This document shows positions 9,039 to 17,502 of a DNA stretch of 64,000 bases, piece by piece (positions within the stretch are counted from its first letter, which is position 1; each line of letters begins with the position of its first letter). The translations under genes were made by a program, and so were the position numbers. The notes beneath the pieces were generated by a model. That model was not told the DNA's origin and searched no databases. It saw only the letters and a list, made by a program, of their open reading frames with translations. The stretch covers positions 1-64,000 of the forward strand of contig JABURP010000017.1 in NCBI GenBank assembly GCA_014762645.1, written 5' to 3'. The DNA comes from Crocinitomicaceae bacterium (GTDB lineage: Bacteria > Bacteroidota > Bacteroidia > Flavobacteriales_D > Crocinitomicaceae).

Positions 9039-10436
9039 TTACTTGATCATCAATTTATTTGTGATTTGTGTTCCATTAGTAGTAATAACAACCTGATAAA
9101 GACCCGCTTCTAATTCAGAAACATCAATAGTCTTATTTGAAACACCAGTTGCAACCAATGCTCCGGTCATGCTATAAATATTAACGATAGATCCTGGTGC
9201 AGTATTGATAACTACATTGTCAACTGCAGGGTTAGGATAGATAGTTACTTCGTTTGCAGTTTCTTCAATTCCACTAACACCGACAACCACGATATCTGCT
9301 CCTGTTCGCGGGTTAATTTTGTACTGACCAAATGAGAATGACATGATTCCAGAGATATCATACCAAGTTCCTAATGTTCCACTGTTGTCAAAGCAGTCAT
9401 CATCAACAACCAAAGTGTCTGTTCCATCATGTGCTACCCAAAGTCCAAATCCAGCATTGTCATTTGTACATTCTGCACTCGTAACAGTAACAAAAACTGA
9501 TTCGTACTCCTCCATTGAGCTGGCTTCAGCTGCAGTAATAGTAACATCAGCTGGGGTGTAAGTTGTCGGTAAACCGTGATTTGTAAATGCTGATACGTTG
9601 TTAATACGTGTAAAACTGAAGTTTTCTTCAACAGTACCTGTTACTTCAACAGAATCACCAACAGATGGAGTGTTAGTTGCATCTACCACCATAATTCCGT
9701 TCCATGCTCCATCAGCATCCTGAATGAAGTACCCTTGTCCGGATCCACCTCCAGCTAAAGCAATGGCAGTTACAACACCATGCGTTGTTACATCATTACC
9801 CATTTCAGGGGAGTCAGCAGGCATTGCTGTAGTATACTGTATATCATAAATTGATAGGGTAGGAATCACCGTAGGTCCTTCCTGAATAAGAATATTATCT
9901 ACTTCCCAGGTAGATCCGTCAGTCCCTGATCCGATATACTCAAATGCAATGTATGATGTTGCATTAGGGCTATAAGCTGAAAGATCTCCATCTCCGGATG
10001 GTACAAATGTCCATGAAGCTGTATTGGCATCAAGCGTAAATAGAGATGTAATATCAGTCCAGGTAGCTAAACCTGGGTCACCACTACCTGCGTAGTCAGT
10101 TGATAAGTGTACAACGATATCATCACCTGCATATCTCTTTGTCATGTCAAAGCTCATAGTTGGAGCTGTTGCACCTGAAAGATCAATAACCGGTGAAATT
10201 AACCATGTGTTTAACACATGATTTACTCCATCATAATTCGAGCATCTTGCATAGTTACCACCTACAGTTCCATAGTTCCAATCAAGACCCGTTACATCAG
10301 GGTCAGCTACTACGTAAGTTATCCAGGCATTATTACCTGTCAAAGATCCACCTTCAAAATCGTCTTGAAAGTAGGTTTGAGCGTGAGCTGCAACCATTAG
10401 GGTGCTGGCAGCAAAAAGTGTAAAGAATTTCTTCAT
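9039..10436 (-). CDS. Secreted T9SS protein: choice-of-anchor-J domain plus YhcR-like OB fold
   Basis: A 465-residue exported protein. A signal peptide (KKFFTLFAASTLMVAAHAQ) is followed by a choice-of-anchor-J-type jelly roll (about 22-190, with TWLISPVIDLSG, DIVVHLSTDYAGSGDP and STWEVDNILI). A second domain (about 200-385) carries THGVVTAI, GQGYFIQDADG, GIMVV and GDSVEVTGTVEE, the pattern of the OB-fold domain of Bacillus YhcR and other extracellular nucleases. A type A T9SS sorting domain (about 395-465) closes the protein. No nuclease active site is visible, so I infer a nucleic-acid-binding or structural role. It is the last gene of a four-gene leftward unit, 48 bp after the preceding lipoprotein gene. 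Confidence 0.82.
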   Translation of the reverse strand: MKKFFTLFAASTLMVAAHAQTYFQDDFEGGSLTGNNAWITYVVADPDVTGLDWNYGTVGGNYARCSNYDGVNHVLNTWLISPVIDLSGATAPTMSFDMTKRYAGDDIVVHLSTDYAGSGDPGLATWTDITSLFTLDANTASWTFVPSGDGDLSAYSPNATSYIAFEYIGSGTDGSTWEVDNILIQEGPTVIPTLSIYDIQYTTAMPADSPEMGNDVTTHGVVTAIALAGGGSGQGYFIQDADGAWNGIMVVDATNTPSVGDSVEVTGTVEENFSFTRINNVSAFTNHGLPTTYTPADVTITAAEASSMEEYESVFVTVTSAECTNDNAGFGLWVAHDGTDTLVVDDDCFDNSGTLGTWYDISGIMSFSFGQYKINPRTGADIVVVGVSGIEETANEVTIYPNPAVDNVVINTAPGSIVNIYSMTGALVATGVSNKTIDVSELEAGLYQVVITTNGTQITNKLMIK

Positions 10437-10484
10437 AATTTATTTTTTTAGTTCAAAGTTATTGGGGTAAACCAACTCTGGAAG

Positions 10485-11702
10485 TTACCCTTTTATTATT
10501 ATATTATCAAGTTCCCATGTACTTCCATCAGTAGTTGATCCCTGATATCTAAAGGCAATATGTACATTAGATCCTGTATAAGCAGATAGGTCTACATCTC
10601 CCGAAGTTACAAAGGCCCAGCTTCCACCAGACCAGTTAGCGGAAGAAGTAATATTTGTCCATAAGGCCGCGTTCGGATCACCCGATACGTAATCTGTAGA
10701 AACATACAGTTCAAGCGCAGGTCCATTGTAATTGTAAGCGTTGTCAAATGTGAGAATAGGAGACGTTGAACCACTTAAGTCGATAGATGGTGAAATAAGC
10801 CATGAATCGGTGTTATAATTAGAGCCACCGACATAGTTTGAAATCTGCACATACGGATTCGGAGCACCTCCGGCTGAACTAGTTTCCCAGGCGGCCGGTG
10901 ATGCTATAACGTCATAAGTTGACCAACCTCCTGAAGTTACTTCTCCATCATTAAAATCTTTGCTTAGGACCAATCCGTTAAATCGTGGACCATTCATGTT
11001 AATTTCACTGTATGAACGAATTAACATTTGCAGTTGTCCGTTAAAATGACTTACGATTAAGACAATTGAGCCATTTCCCTGGGCTACCTGCTGATCTGCA
11101 AAGCTGGCATAACCACTTGTTCTAACAACAAGGGTGTTTCCATTTATGTCTTCCAGCAATACATCACCACTTTGAAGATTGTCCTTATCGGCATAGGTTT
11201 TATCCAAATGCCAGCTTACAAACTGAACATTTTCCAGCTTTATCAATTCTGATTCTTTTGCGGTAGTGATTTGATCAATTGTTGTGACTTCAGGAGTGAT
11301 GCTTTTTTGCACTGCAATTTTAACTATGTTCCAGTCGGCATCAACCGAATCCAATTGCTGTACTCCACCAAATTGGTTAAGATAGCAACCCTTTAAAGCA
11401 ATTCTTACCGAATCACCTTCATATACTCCGCCACCGTTTAACATCCTTACATTAATGGCGCCGGTATTATCCTGTAAATAAACGCTTTTATAAATGTTTC
11501 CGTCATTTTCATCCATGGTGACCACACCATACAGGTCGAGATCCTGGGTAAAAACAGTAGGTCCCTGAGTTTGGTATAGTTGTCGCAAACTATCAATCGT
11601 AATGAATGATCCGCTATCAGGATAAGTCAATGGGGGAGTGTCATATTTTCTACATGACATGGCAATTGCCGCAATTCCGAATATGTATAGTAGTTTTTTC
11701 AT
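10485..11702 (-). CDS. DUF5689 / choice-of-anchor-J lipoprotein (copy 2)
   Basis: A 405-residue predicted lipoprotein (lipobox IAAIAMSC, Cys17). The first half (about 30-245) is DUF5689-like, with an OB-fold-type pattern: DLYGVVTMDENDGNIYKSVYLQD followed by GDSVRIALKG. The second half (about 255-405) is a choice-of-anchor-J jelly roll with DSWLISPSIDLSGSTSP and STWELDNIIIKG. It is a clear paralogue of the adjacent upstream gene, only 4 bp away, so the pair arose by tandem duplication. It lies downstream of a TonB-dependent receptor gene, which suggests a surface substrate-capture role. The ligand is unknown; nucleic acid is inferred from neighbours. Confidence 0.82.
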   Translation of the reverse strand: MKKLLYIFGIAAIAMSCRKYDTPPLTYPDSGSFITIDSLRQLYQTQGPTVFTQDLDLYGVVTMDENDGNIYKSVYLQDNTGAINVRMLNGGGVYEGDSVRIALKGCYLNQFGGVQQLDSVDADWNIVKIAVQKSITPEVTTIDQITTAKESELIKLENVQFVSWHLDKTYADKDNLQSGDVLLEDINGNTLVVRTSGYASFADQQVAQGNGSIVLIVSHFNGQLQMLIRSYSEINMNGPRFNGLVLSKDFNDGEVTSGGWSTYDVIASPAAWETSSAGGAPNPYVQISNYVGGSNYNTDSWLISPSIDLSGSTSPILTFDNAYNYNGPALELYVSTDYVSGDPNAALWTNITSSANWSGGSWAFVTSGDVDLSAYTGSNVHIAFRYQGSTTDGSTWELDNIIIKG

Positions 11703-11706
11703 TGGT

Positions 11707-12933
11707 TTATCCTGTAATTAAAATATTGTCTATTTCCCAGGTGCTTCCGCTAAAATTTGTGCCTGTATACTTAAACCCAACATATACAGTATTTCCTGTA
11801 TACGCTGAAAGATCAACAGATCCTGAGGGATGAAATCCCCAACTGGAACCATTCGGGTCCCAACTAACTGATGAAGAGATATCTACCCATGTTGCAAGAT
11901 TTGGATCACCCGAACCGGAATAATCAGTTGAGACTAATAGCTGCAAAGGATCTCCCGAATAATTCACGTCATTATCAAAAGATATGGATGCACTACTGGA
12001 AGCAGTTAGATCTAGCTCTGGTGATATATACCAACTTTCACAGGCGTTATTATTTGCACCGTCCCAATTGGTGATCTTTGCAAAGTTGTTACCGCTAAAT
12101 ACGTCTACTATCCAGGGAACTGTACCTGAAACCATTACTACGCTCCATCCACCTGAATTAATGTCTCCATCTTCAAAGTCTTTAGATACGATTTGACCAG
12201 CACATCTCGGTCCATCCAATGTAAGTTCCGGAAGTGAACGAATGTAAAGCTGCAATTCAGAATTATAACGACTAACAATTGCAACTATGCTACCGTTTCC
12301 TTGTTTTACCGTTTGACCTGCATAGTCTGCGAAACCAGAGGTTCTAACCAAAATAGTGTTCCCTTGACAATCTTCAAGAATTCTGTTTTGTGCACTCTGG
12401 CTGATGTGATCTGCATACGTATTTGAAAGCTCTGCGGTAGTAAATTGAACACTGTCAATCACAATTAGTAAACCTTCATGATCTACGGTAATATCTGAAA
12501 TATCCATATTGGCAGGAGCAAAGCCATTTCCGGAAGATTGCTTGACGATCATCAGGTCAGGGTCAATTGAATCCAACTGAATCACTCCTGCATATTCACT
12601 AAGGTATGCGCCCGTCAAATTAATCCGAACGGAATCGCCAACTGCATAATCAGAAGTTGCTGTCAGCCTTATTTGAATACCTGCAGTGTGATCCTGCATA
12701 TATAAATTTTTATAAAGATTACCGTCCGATTCATCCATGGTAATAATTCCATAAACATGTAAAGAATCTGTAATGGATACGCCATTTGGTGATACGGATT
12801 GCTGCCAGGTTCTCAAGCTGTCTATAGTGACAGCATTGGCTTCATTCAGTAAGTTCTCTGGTGGAGAATCAGGCTCTTTCCTACAAGCGGTTGCAAGTGA
12901 GAGAATCGATATGATGATAAATAGTCTTTTCAT
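11707..12933 (-). CDS. DUF5689 / choice-of-anchor-J lipoprotein (copy 1)
   Basis: A 408-residue predicted lipoprotein (lipobox ILSLATAC, Cys17) with the same architecture as the following gene. A DUF5689 half (about 30-245) contains HVYGIITMDESDGNLYKNLYMQD and GDSVRINLTGAYLSEYAGVIQLDS. A choice-of-anchor-J half (about 255-408) contains ESWYISPELDLTASSSA, LLVSTDYSGSGDPN and STWEIDNILITG. The two copies share domain order and motifs but have diverged clearly in sequence, so the duplication is not recent. It starts 9 bp after the TonB-dependent receptor stop and is presumably co-translated with it. Confidence 0.82.
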   Translation of the reverse strand: MKRLFIIISILSLATACRKEPDSPPENLLNEANAVTIDSLRTWQQSVSPNGVSITDSLHVYGIITMDESDGNLYKNLYMQDHTAGIQIRLTATSDYAVGDSVRINLTGAYLSEYAGVIQLDSIDPDLMIVKQSSGNGFAPANMDISDITVDHEGLLIVIDSVQFTTAELSNTYADHISQSAQNRILEDCQGNTILVRTSGFADYAGQTVKQGNGSIVAIVSRYNSELQLYIRSLPELTLDGPRCAGQIVSKDFEDGDINSGGWSVVMVSGTVPWIVDVFSGNNFAKITNWDGANNNACESWYISPELDLTASSSASISFDNDVNYSGDPLQLLVSTDYSGSGDPNLATWVDISSSVSWDPNGSSWGFHPSGSVDLSAYTGNTVYVGFKYTGTNFSGSTWEIDNILITG

Positions 12934-12942
12934 TGGTAGTTT

Positions 12943-15483
12943 TTAAAATCTCAAGGTGGCCATTACAAAGTAGTTCAATCCTAGCATGTATCCAACCCTT
13001 GGTGGAAATTTGTCAATATTAGTTTTGTCGTAGCGCAACTGTTCGAAACCGCCAGTGATAAAGTTTTGATTATTTGTCAGGTTGGTTATGTTACCAAAAA
13101 GACTTAGGAAGTAATCCCCAATTTTGAAGGATTTTCCTCCCATAATATTCACTGTGTAACCGTTGTCCAGTCGAGTTTGGTCAAGAATTTCATTCCATTG
13201 TGGGTCAGATGTGGTAAAGCCTTCCACTGCCTCTGCTGTTCGTTTGTCTGGTGAAGGATCAAGGTAGATATCAATAAAATAATTGAAGTTTACTGCTACA
13301 AACCAGTAGTTCTTTCCGGAGTATTTTAACCCTACAGAAGCAGCAGATTGAGGCATGCCACCAATCTTGTAATTTCTTAAATAAACAGTTTTGTTAGAAT
13401 CTATCATTTCTGCTGAGTTGTCACGATAAACATAGGCCGTAGGTCTGGAGTTGTACAGGTGCTGCCCCCAAGCCATTACTCCGTTAGCACTTAATCCTCC
13501 TACTAAATTACCATCTACTCCAAATTCAATACCCTGGTGCCAGTAATCAACGCCTTCCATTACATAATTGACAAAGGTGTTGTACTCATCATGGTAAAAA
13601 CTTCGCGACCAAATCGCATCCTTGCGCTCCATATAATAGTAGGTGGCACGCATTTTCAATTTTGGATAACTCAGGATATAACTGATGTCACCCGTATAAA
13701 TGGTTTCATTCATTAGGTTATTTACAGTAAAATCGCGTGTTCGAGGTGAAATAAATGCAGCTCTTGAAGTTGGTGCTTCTGTTAAATATGCCGCATTTGC
13801 TGTAACAAACATACGCCCTGAAATTTTGTAAACGATTCCAGCTTTACCTGCATAATTGAAAAAGTTATAGGTTTTTGATTTCCCTAGTGAATTTGCCAGG
13901 AATCGTCCATTTTGCCAAAGACCTTCTCGGTAGAATATTTGGTCCGATAATTCAGCTGCCACGTACCAGTCAATTTTTTTGAGCTTGTATTGGATTTGGG
14001 CAAAAGCTGTTGCTTCATGGTTGTGCATATAGTAGTTCCATCCAAATTTGTCTCCTACGCGAACGGTATTGTTGGTTATTGCAAGATTGTTTTGTGCAGC
14101 AATCGGATCCAGGAAATCTTGTTCTGCAAACTGATCAACATCCACCCAATAATCTCCTCCTAAAAGGTCTGAAATTGTCTTGTAGACATGATTTCTCTGG
14201 TATTGGTGATAAACTCCCGCTGTCAGTTGCATTTTATCAATTGTTTTATTGAGAACTGAGGCAAAGGCAATGGACAATTCGTTGTTCCATTGGTTCTCCA
14301 TAATGTATTTCGAACGTTTCCCGGTTACTGTATTACCTGTAATGCCATCCGCATCTTCCTGTGCGAACAAATTGTTATCATTGGCACGATATAATCTCGT
14401 CCAGTCTATTTGTGTATACCTTGTATTCCCACTGGTCCATCTTTGTCTCCACAAGTCTGCCATAGCTTGATTATTCAAATCTTCCCAGTAAGAAGGCAAC
14501 TTTCTGTAATAGTCAGGTCGAGGGTCTTGAGCATCATACCAGTTCAACCGTTCTCTACCGCTCTTACCAAATGACGTTAAAAGGGAGGTCTTTAGTTTGG
14601 TCTGGTCATCAATTTCCCATTCATGGTTAAGTGTAATTATCGGAACATGCTCTCTTTTAATGTTCGCATTTCGCTTTATCGAATCCCCTGATGATAATAC
14701 CTGCCATCCCCAATTGGTATTGTGGTAATTGTTACCGGTAAGCTGGTAAACTTCATTGACAAAGATGTTTGTTCGACCTCTTTCTCTGGCAGATCCTAAT
14801 ACACTCAGGTTTAAGGAATGTCTTTCGTTGAACTTCTTTTTAGCTGAAAGGAAGTAGCCAGCAGCATTGTAGTGTGTTCCTTCAATATATCCTTCTTTAG
14901 CATATCTCCCTGAAAGAGATACTGCGAATGCCCATCCATTGGCCTGCATTCCGGTTCCCCAGGTAGCCATTAATCGGTGACTGTATGCTCTGTTGGCGTT
15001 GGCGTAAGATATTCTCCAGCCTTTTCGTATTGCCGTGGCAGATGCATCAATATTTGAATATCCACCTATTCCACCAAAATGATAAGGATTGGCGGTTAAC
15101 CATTTTTTAGTCTCTGCGTAACGGGTAACATCATTTAATCCACCCCATTTGTAGTACTGGCTCCATCCATTGACCAGGTCACCAGTTGGAATACCATTGA
15201 CAAAAATGGTGGTTTTGTCTCCATTATAGCCTCTAATTCTGAAACGTGCAGCAAAGAAGTTAAACCCTGCAGTAGAGGCGAATACATCTCTTGAAGATTG
15301 AAGTAACCCTGATACGTTACCGGTAGATGAATTTGGATCAATGTCATCTAATGTGGTGACAAATACGGGTGTATTGTCATTTAAGGTATCTTCAAATGTA
15401 CTTAGCTTGGTAGTGTCCGGTTGGGCGTTAGCGTTTAAACACGAAAATCCGAGGACGGCGATTAAGGAAAAGTTCTTCAGCAT
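12943..15483 (-). CDS. TonB-dependent outer-membrane receptor
   Basis: An 846-residue outer-membrane receptor. A signal peptide ends near NANAQ. A plug domain (about 40-150) includes LLQSSRDVFASTAGFNFFAARFRIRGY-type sequence and the VNGIPTGDL segment. The remaining about 690 residues are rich in amphipathic aromatic strands typical of a 22-strand barrel and end in a terminal Phe (NYFVMATLRF). It lacks the N-terminal carboxypeptidase-like domain of SusC proteins and has no SusD partner. Downstream lie two lipoproteins and a T9SS protein; divergently encoded are a nuclease and a 5'-nucleotidase. I infer import of nucleic-acid-derived or phosphorus-containing compounds. Confidence 0.88.
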   Translation of the reverse strand: MLKNFSLIAVLGFSCLNANAQPDTTKLSTFEDTLNDNTPVFVTTLDDIDPNSSTGNVSGLLQSSRDVFASTAGFNFFAARFRIRGYNGDKTTIFVNGIPTGDLVNGWSQYYKWGGLNDVTRYAETKKWLTANPYHFGGIGGYSNIDASATAIRKGWRISYANANRAYSHRLMATWGTGMQANGWAFAVSLSGRYAKEGYIEGTHYNAAGYFLSAKKKFNERHSLNLSVLGSARERGRTNIFVNEVYQLTGNNYHNTNWGWQVLSSGDSIKRNANIKREHVPIITLNHEWEIDDQTKLKTSLLTSFGKSGRERLNWYDAQDPRPDYYRKLPSYWEDLNNQAMADLWRQRWTSGNTRYTQIDWTRLYRANDNNLFAQEDADGITGNTVTGKRSKYIMENQWNNELSIAFASVLNKTIDKMQLTAGVYHQYQRNHVYKTISDLLGGDYWVDVDQFAEQDFLDPIAAQNNLAITNNTVRVGDKFGWNYYMHNHEATAFAQIQYKLKKIDWYVAAELSDQIFYREGLWQNGRFLANSLGKSKTYNFFNYAGKAGIVYKISGRMFVTANAAYLTEAPTSRAAFISPRTRDFTVNNLMNETIYTGDISYILSYPKLKMRATYYYMERKDAIWSRSFYHDEYNTFVNYVMEGVDYWHQGIEFGVDGNLVGGLSANGVMAWGQHLYNSRPTAYVYRDNSAEMIDSNKTVYLRNYKIGGMPQSAASVGLKYSGKNYWFVAVNFNYFIDIYLDPSPDKRTAEAVEGFTTSDPQWNEILDQTRLDNGYTVNIMGGKSFKIGDYFLSLFGNITNLTNNQNFITGGFEQLRYDKTNIDKFPPRVGYMLGLNYFVMATLRF

Positions 15484-15534
15484 CTATAATAAAGTGTGTA
15501 GTGTGTGCCTTATTTTATTTGCGAAAAGGCCTGT

Positions 15535-15542
15535 CAAAATTA
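15535..15542 (-). promoter_or_regulatory. Putative -7 promoter element for the TonB receptor operon
   Basis: TAATTTTG on the minus strand matches TAnnTTTG, 51 bp before the receptor ATG. No clear -33 element is visible at the usual distance. Confidence 0.4.
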
Positions 15543-15650
15543 CAAACTTTCAAGAGACTAGGCCTAAATTTAGCCGTAAGTTTTCCAATGTTATAAACAG
15601 TTGTTAACATTCTGTTCATCTCTTTTGGCTTGGGTTTTGATTAGAATAAA

Positions 15651-15658
15651 TAACTTTG
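15651..15658 (+). promoter_or_regulatory. Putative -7 promoter element for the nuclease/5'-nucleotidase operon
   Basis: TAACTTTG matches TAnnTTTG, with a TTG triplet 18 bases upstream (15630-15632) as a possible -33 core. It lies 24 bp before the ATG at 15683. With the minus-strand element at 15535 it makes this 200-bp region a divergent promoter for the whole inferred locus. Confidence 0.5.
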
Positions 15659-15682
15659 AATCGTTTTAATTCAACACTATTC

Positions 15683-16741
15683 ATGAAGAAACCAATTCTA
15701 TATTTATCGTTTACCGTTTTATTTGTATTACTAAGTTTTCAATCAAATGCACAGGGAGAACAAAGACCTTATAAAGTAGCTTGTGTAGGTTTTTACAACT
15801 TAGAAAACCTTTTTGATTACTGGGATGATACCTTAATACATGATGAAGAGTATATGCCAGATGGAGCCAAAGCCTGGGATTCATTGAAATATGCCAGCAA
15901 ACTGGAGAATATGTCTCGTGTAGTCAGTGAAATTGGAACCAGTATAACTCCAGATGGCGCGGCAGTGCTTGGCGTTTGTGAAGTTGAAAACCGTGGTGTT
16001 TTGGAAGACCTTGTGGCAATGCCTAAATTAAAAGATAGAAATTATCAGATAGTTCATTTTGATTCGCCCGATAGGAGAGGTGTGGATGTAGGTTTTCTTT
16101 ATCAGGAGAAATATTTTCAGTTAAAACATGCCGATAAATATCCGCTCATTTTTACGGATGATGATGGAAGAAAGCGTTTTACCCGTGACCAATTGGTGGT
16201 GACTGGTGATATGGATGGAGAAGAAATATCATTCATAGTTTGTCACTGGCCTTCAAGATGGGGAGGGCAAAAAGCGTCAGAACCCAGAAGAATTGAAGCT
16301 GCCAAAGTCAGTCGAAGAATAATTGATTCATTGCAAAACCTGGATCCAAATGCGAAGATCATTCTCATGGGAGATTTAAATGATGATCCGGTAGATGTAT
16401 CAATGACGGAGTACGTCAGAGCAAAAGGGAAAAAGAACAAGTTAAAAGAAGGCGATCTTTTCAATACTATGTGGAAGCATTATAAAAAAGGAAATGGAAC
16501 ATTGGCGTATAGAGACGCCTGGAATCTATTTGATCAAATTGTGATTTCACAACCATTCCTGTCTAATGATGCATCCAGTTACATTCTGCATCAGGCGTAT
16601 GTTTTTAAAAGAGATTACATGCTTCAGAAAGAAGGGCAATATGCCGGTTATCCATTACGTACGCATGCAGGCGGAAAGTGGATGAATGGGTATTCAGATC
16701 ATTTCCCCGCCTTTATTATCCTTAAAAAATACGCGGATTAA
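15683..16741 (+). CDS. Secreted endonuclease/exonuclease/phosphatase (EEP) family protein
   Basis: A 352-residue exported enzyme of the DNase I/exonuclease III-like EEP superfamily. A signal peptide (KPILYLSFTVLFVLLSFQSNAQG) is followed by the expected metal and catalytic motifs in order: VGFYNLENLFD (Asn), LGVCEVENRG (metal-binding Glu), RGVDVGFLY, VCHWPSRWGG (His), LMGDLNDDP (Asp/Asn) and GYSDHFPAF (terminal Asp-His). All key residues are present. The start is the ATG at 15683; an earlier TTG would add nine residues before the signal peptide. It is followed after 5 bp by the 5'-nucleotidase C-domain gene. It is probably periplasmic or extracellular, cutting nucleic acid or a phosphodiester. 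Confidence 0.9.
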   Translation: MKKPILYLSFTVLFVLLSFQSNAQGEQRPYKVACVGFYNLENLFDYWDDTLIHDEEYMPDGAKAWDSLKYASKLENMSRVVSEIGTSITPDGAAVLGVCEVENRGVLEDLVAMPKLKDRNYQIVHFDSPDRRGVDVGFLYQEKYFQLKHADKYPLIFTDDDGRKRFTRDQLVVTGDMDGEEISFIVCHWPSRWGGQKASEPRRIEAAKVSRRIIDSLQNLDPNAKIILMGDLNDDPVDVSMTEYVRAKGKKNKLKEGDLFNTMWKHYKKGNGTLAYRDAWNLFDQIVISQPFLSNDASSYILHQAYVFKRDYMLQKEGQYAGYPLRTHAGGKWMNGYSDHFPAFIILKKYAD

Positions 16742-16746
16742 AACGT

Positions 16747-17502
16747 ATGAACAGATTCCTTTACCTCATATTTATATTTCTGCTTGCGTGTGGAACGCAA
16801 AAGATTGCAGAATATGAGGATAAGAGTGTTCGAATTGATTCATCCCTTGCAGAGGGTAACCTTGATTCGTTAATTGATCCGTATAGAGAAGCTATGGAAG
16901 AAGAGATGAATCAGGTAATTGGGGAAGCTACAGTTGCCCTGGAAAAAAGTGTTCCGGAATCTCCTCTAGGGAATTTTGCTGCAGAGGCCACGTATTTAGC
17001 AGGAGTAGCGTATGGATCTCGCACAAAAGATGTTGGTGGACCAAATGCCATGATTAAATCATTTGCCTTGTTAAACTATGGAGGTTTGCGGGCTCCTATC
17101 AGTAAGGGTGATATCACAATAGGGAACATGTATGAATTAATGCCTTTTGATAATACCTTGGTCCTGGTGAAACTTTCAGGTGATCAGGTAAGGGCTTGTG
17201 CAAAGTATTTATTTGGTGTACATGGACAGCCTGTTTACAATGCCCGTTTCAGACTCTCAAGTAATTCGGAAACCATGTGGATTGGAGAAAAAGAATACAA
17301 CTTTGACGAGGAAATTATTGTTATTACATCAAATTATTTGGCGGATGGAGGTGATAATATGACTTTCTTTAATGAACCTCTACGCAAATGGGATTCTGGA
17401 ATATTTCTAAGAGATATTTTTATTGATTATGTCAAGGAGAAGAAGGTTTTGGGCAGATATCCTACTACCGGTAAGTTTCACTTTGTAAAAACCGGAGAAT
17501 AA
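16747..17502 (+). CDS. 5'-nucleotidase C-terminal (substrate-binding) domain as a stand-alone lipoprotein
   Basis: A 251-residue predicted lipoprotein (lipobox FIFLLACG). The body matches the C-terminal domain of UshA-type 5'-nucleotidases: SPLGNFAAEA near the start, LLNYGGLRAPISKGDITIGNMYELMPFDNTL, LVKLSGDQV, and VITSNYLADGGDNMTFF. This domain stacks the nucleoside base in UshA. No metallophosphatase domain is present here; it is encoded by the next gene, whose start overlaps this stop by 1 bp. The two products therefore probably work as a heterodimer, with this partner fixed to a membrane. Confidence 0.9.
   Translation: MNRFLYLIFIFLLACGTQKIAEYEDKSVRIDSSLAEGNLDSLIDPYREAMEEEMNQVIGEATVALEKSVPESPLGNFAAEATYLAGVAYGSRTKDVGGPNAMIKSFALLNYGGLRAPISKGDITIGNMYELMPFDNTLVLVKLSGDQVRACAKYLFGVHGQPVYNARFRLSSNSETMWIGEKEYNFDEEIIVITSNYLADGGDNMTFFNEPLRKWDSGIFLRDIFIDYVKEKKVLGRYPTTGKFHFVKTGE

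Noticed and set aside
9343-9561. Antisense frames across the T9SS and lipoprotein genes at 9-15 kb
   Set aside because: No recognisable motifs, no signal or start context, and fully contained in well-supported genes on the other strand.
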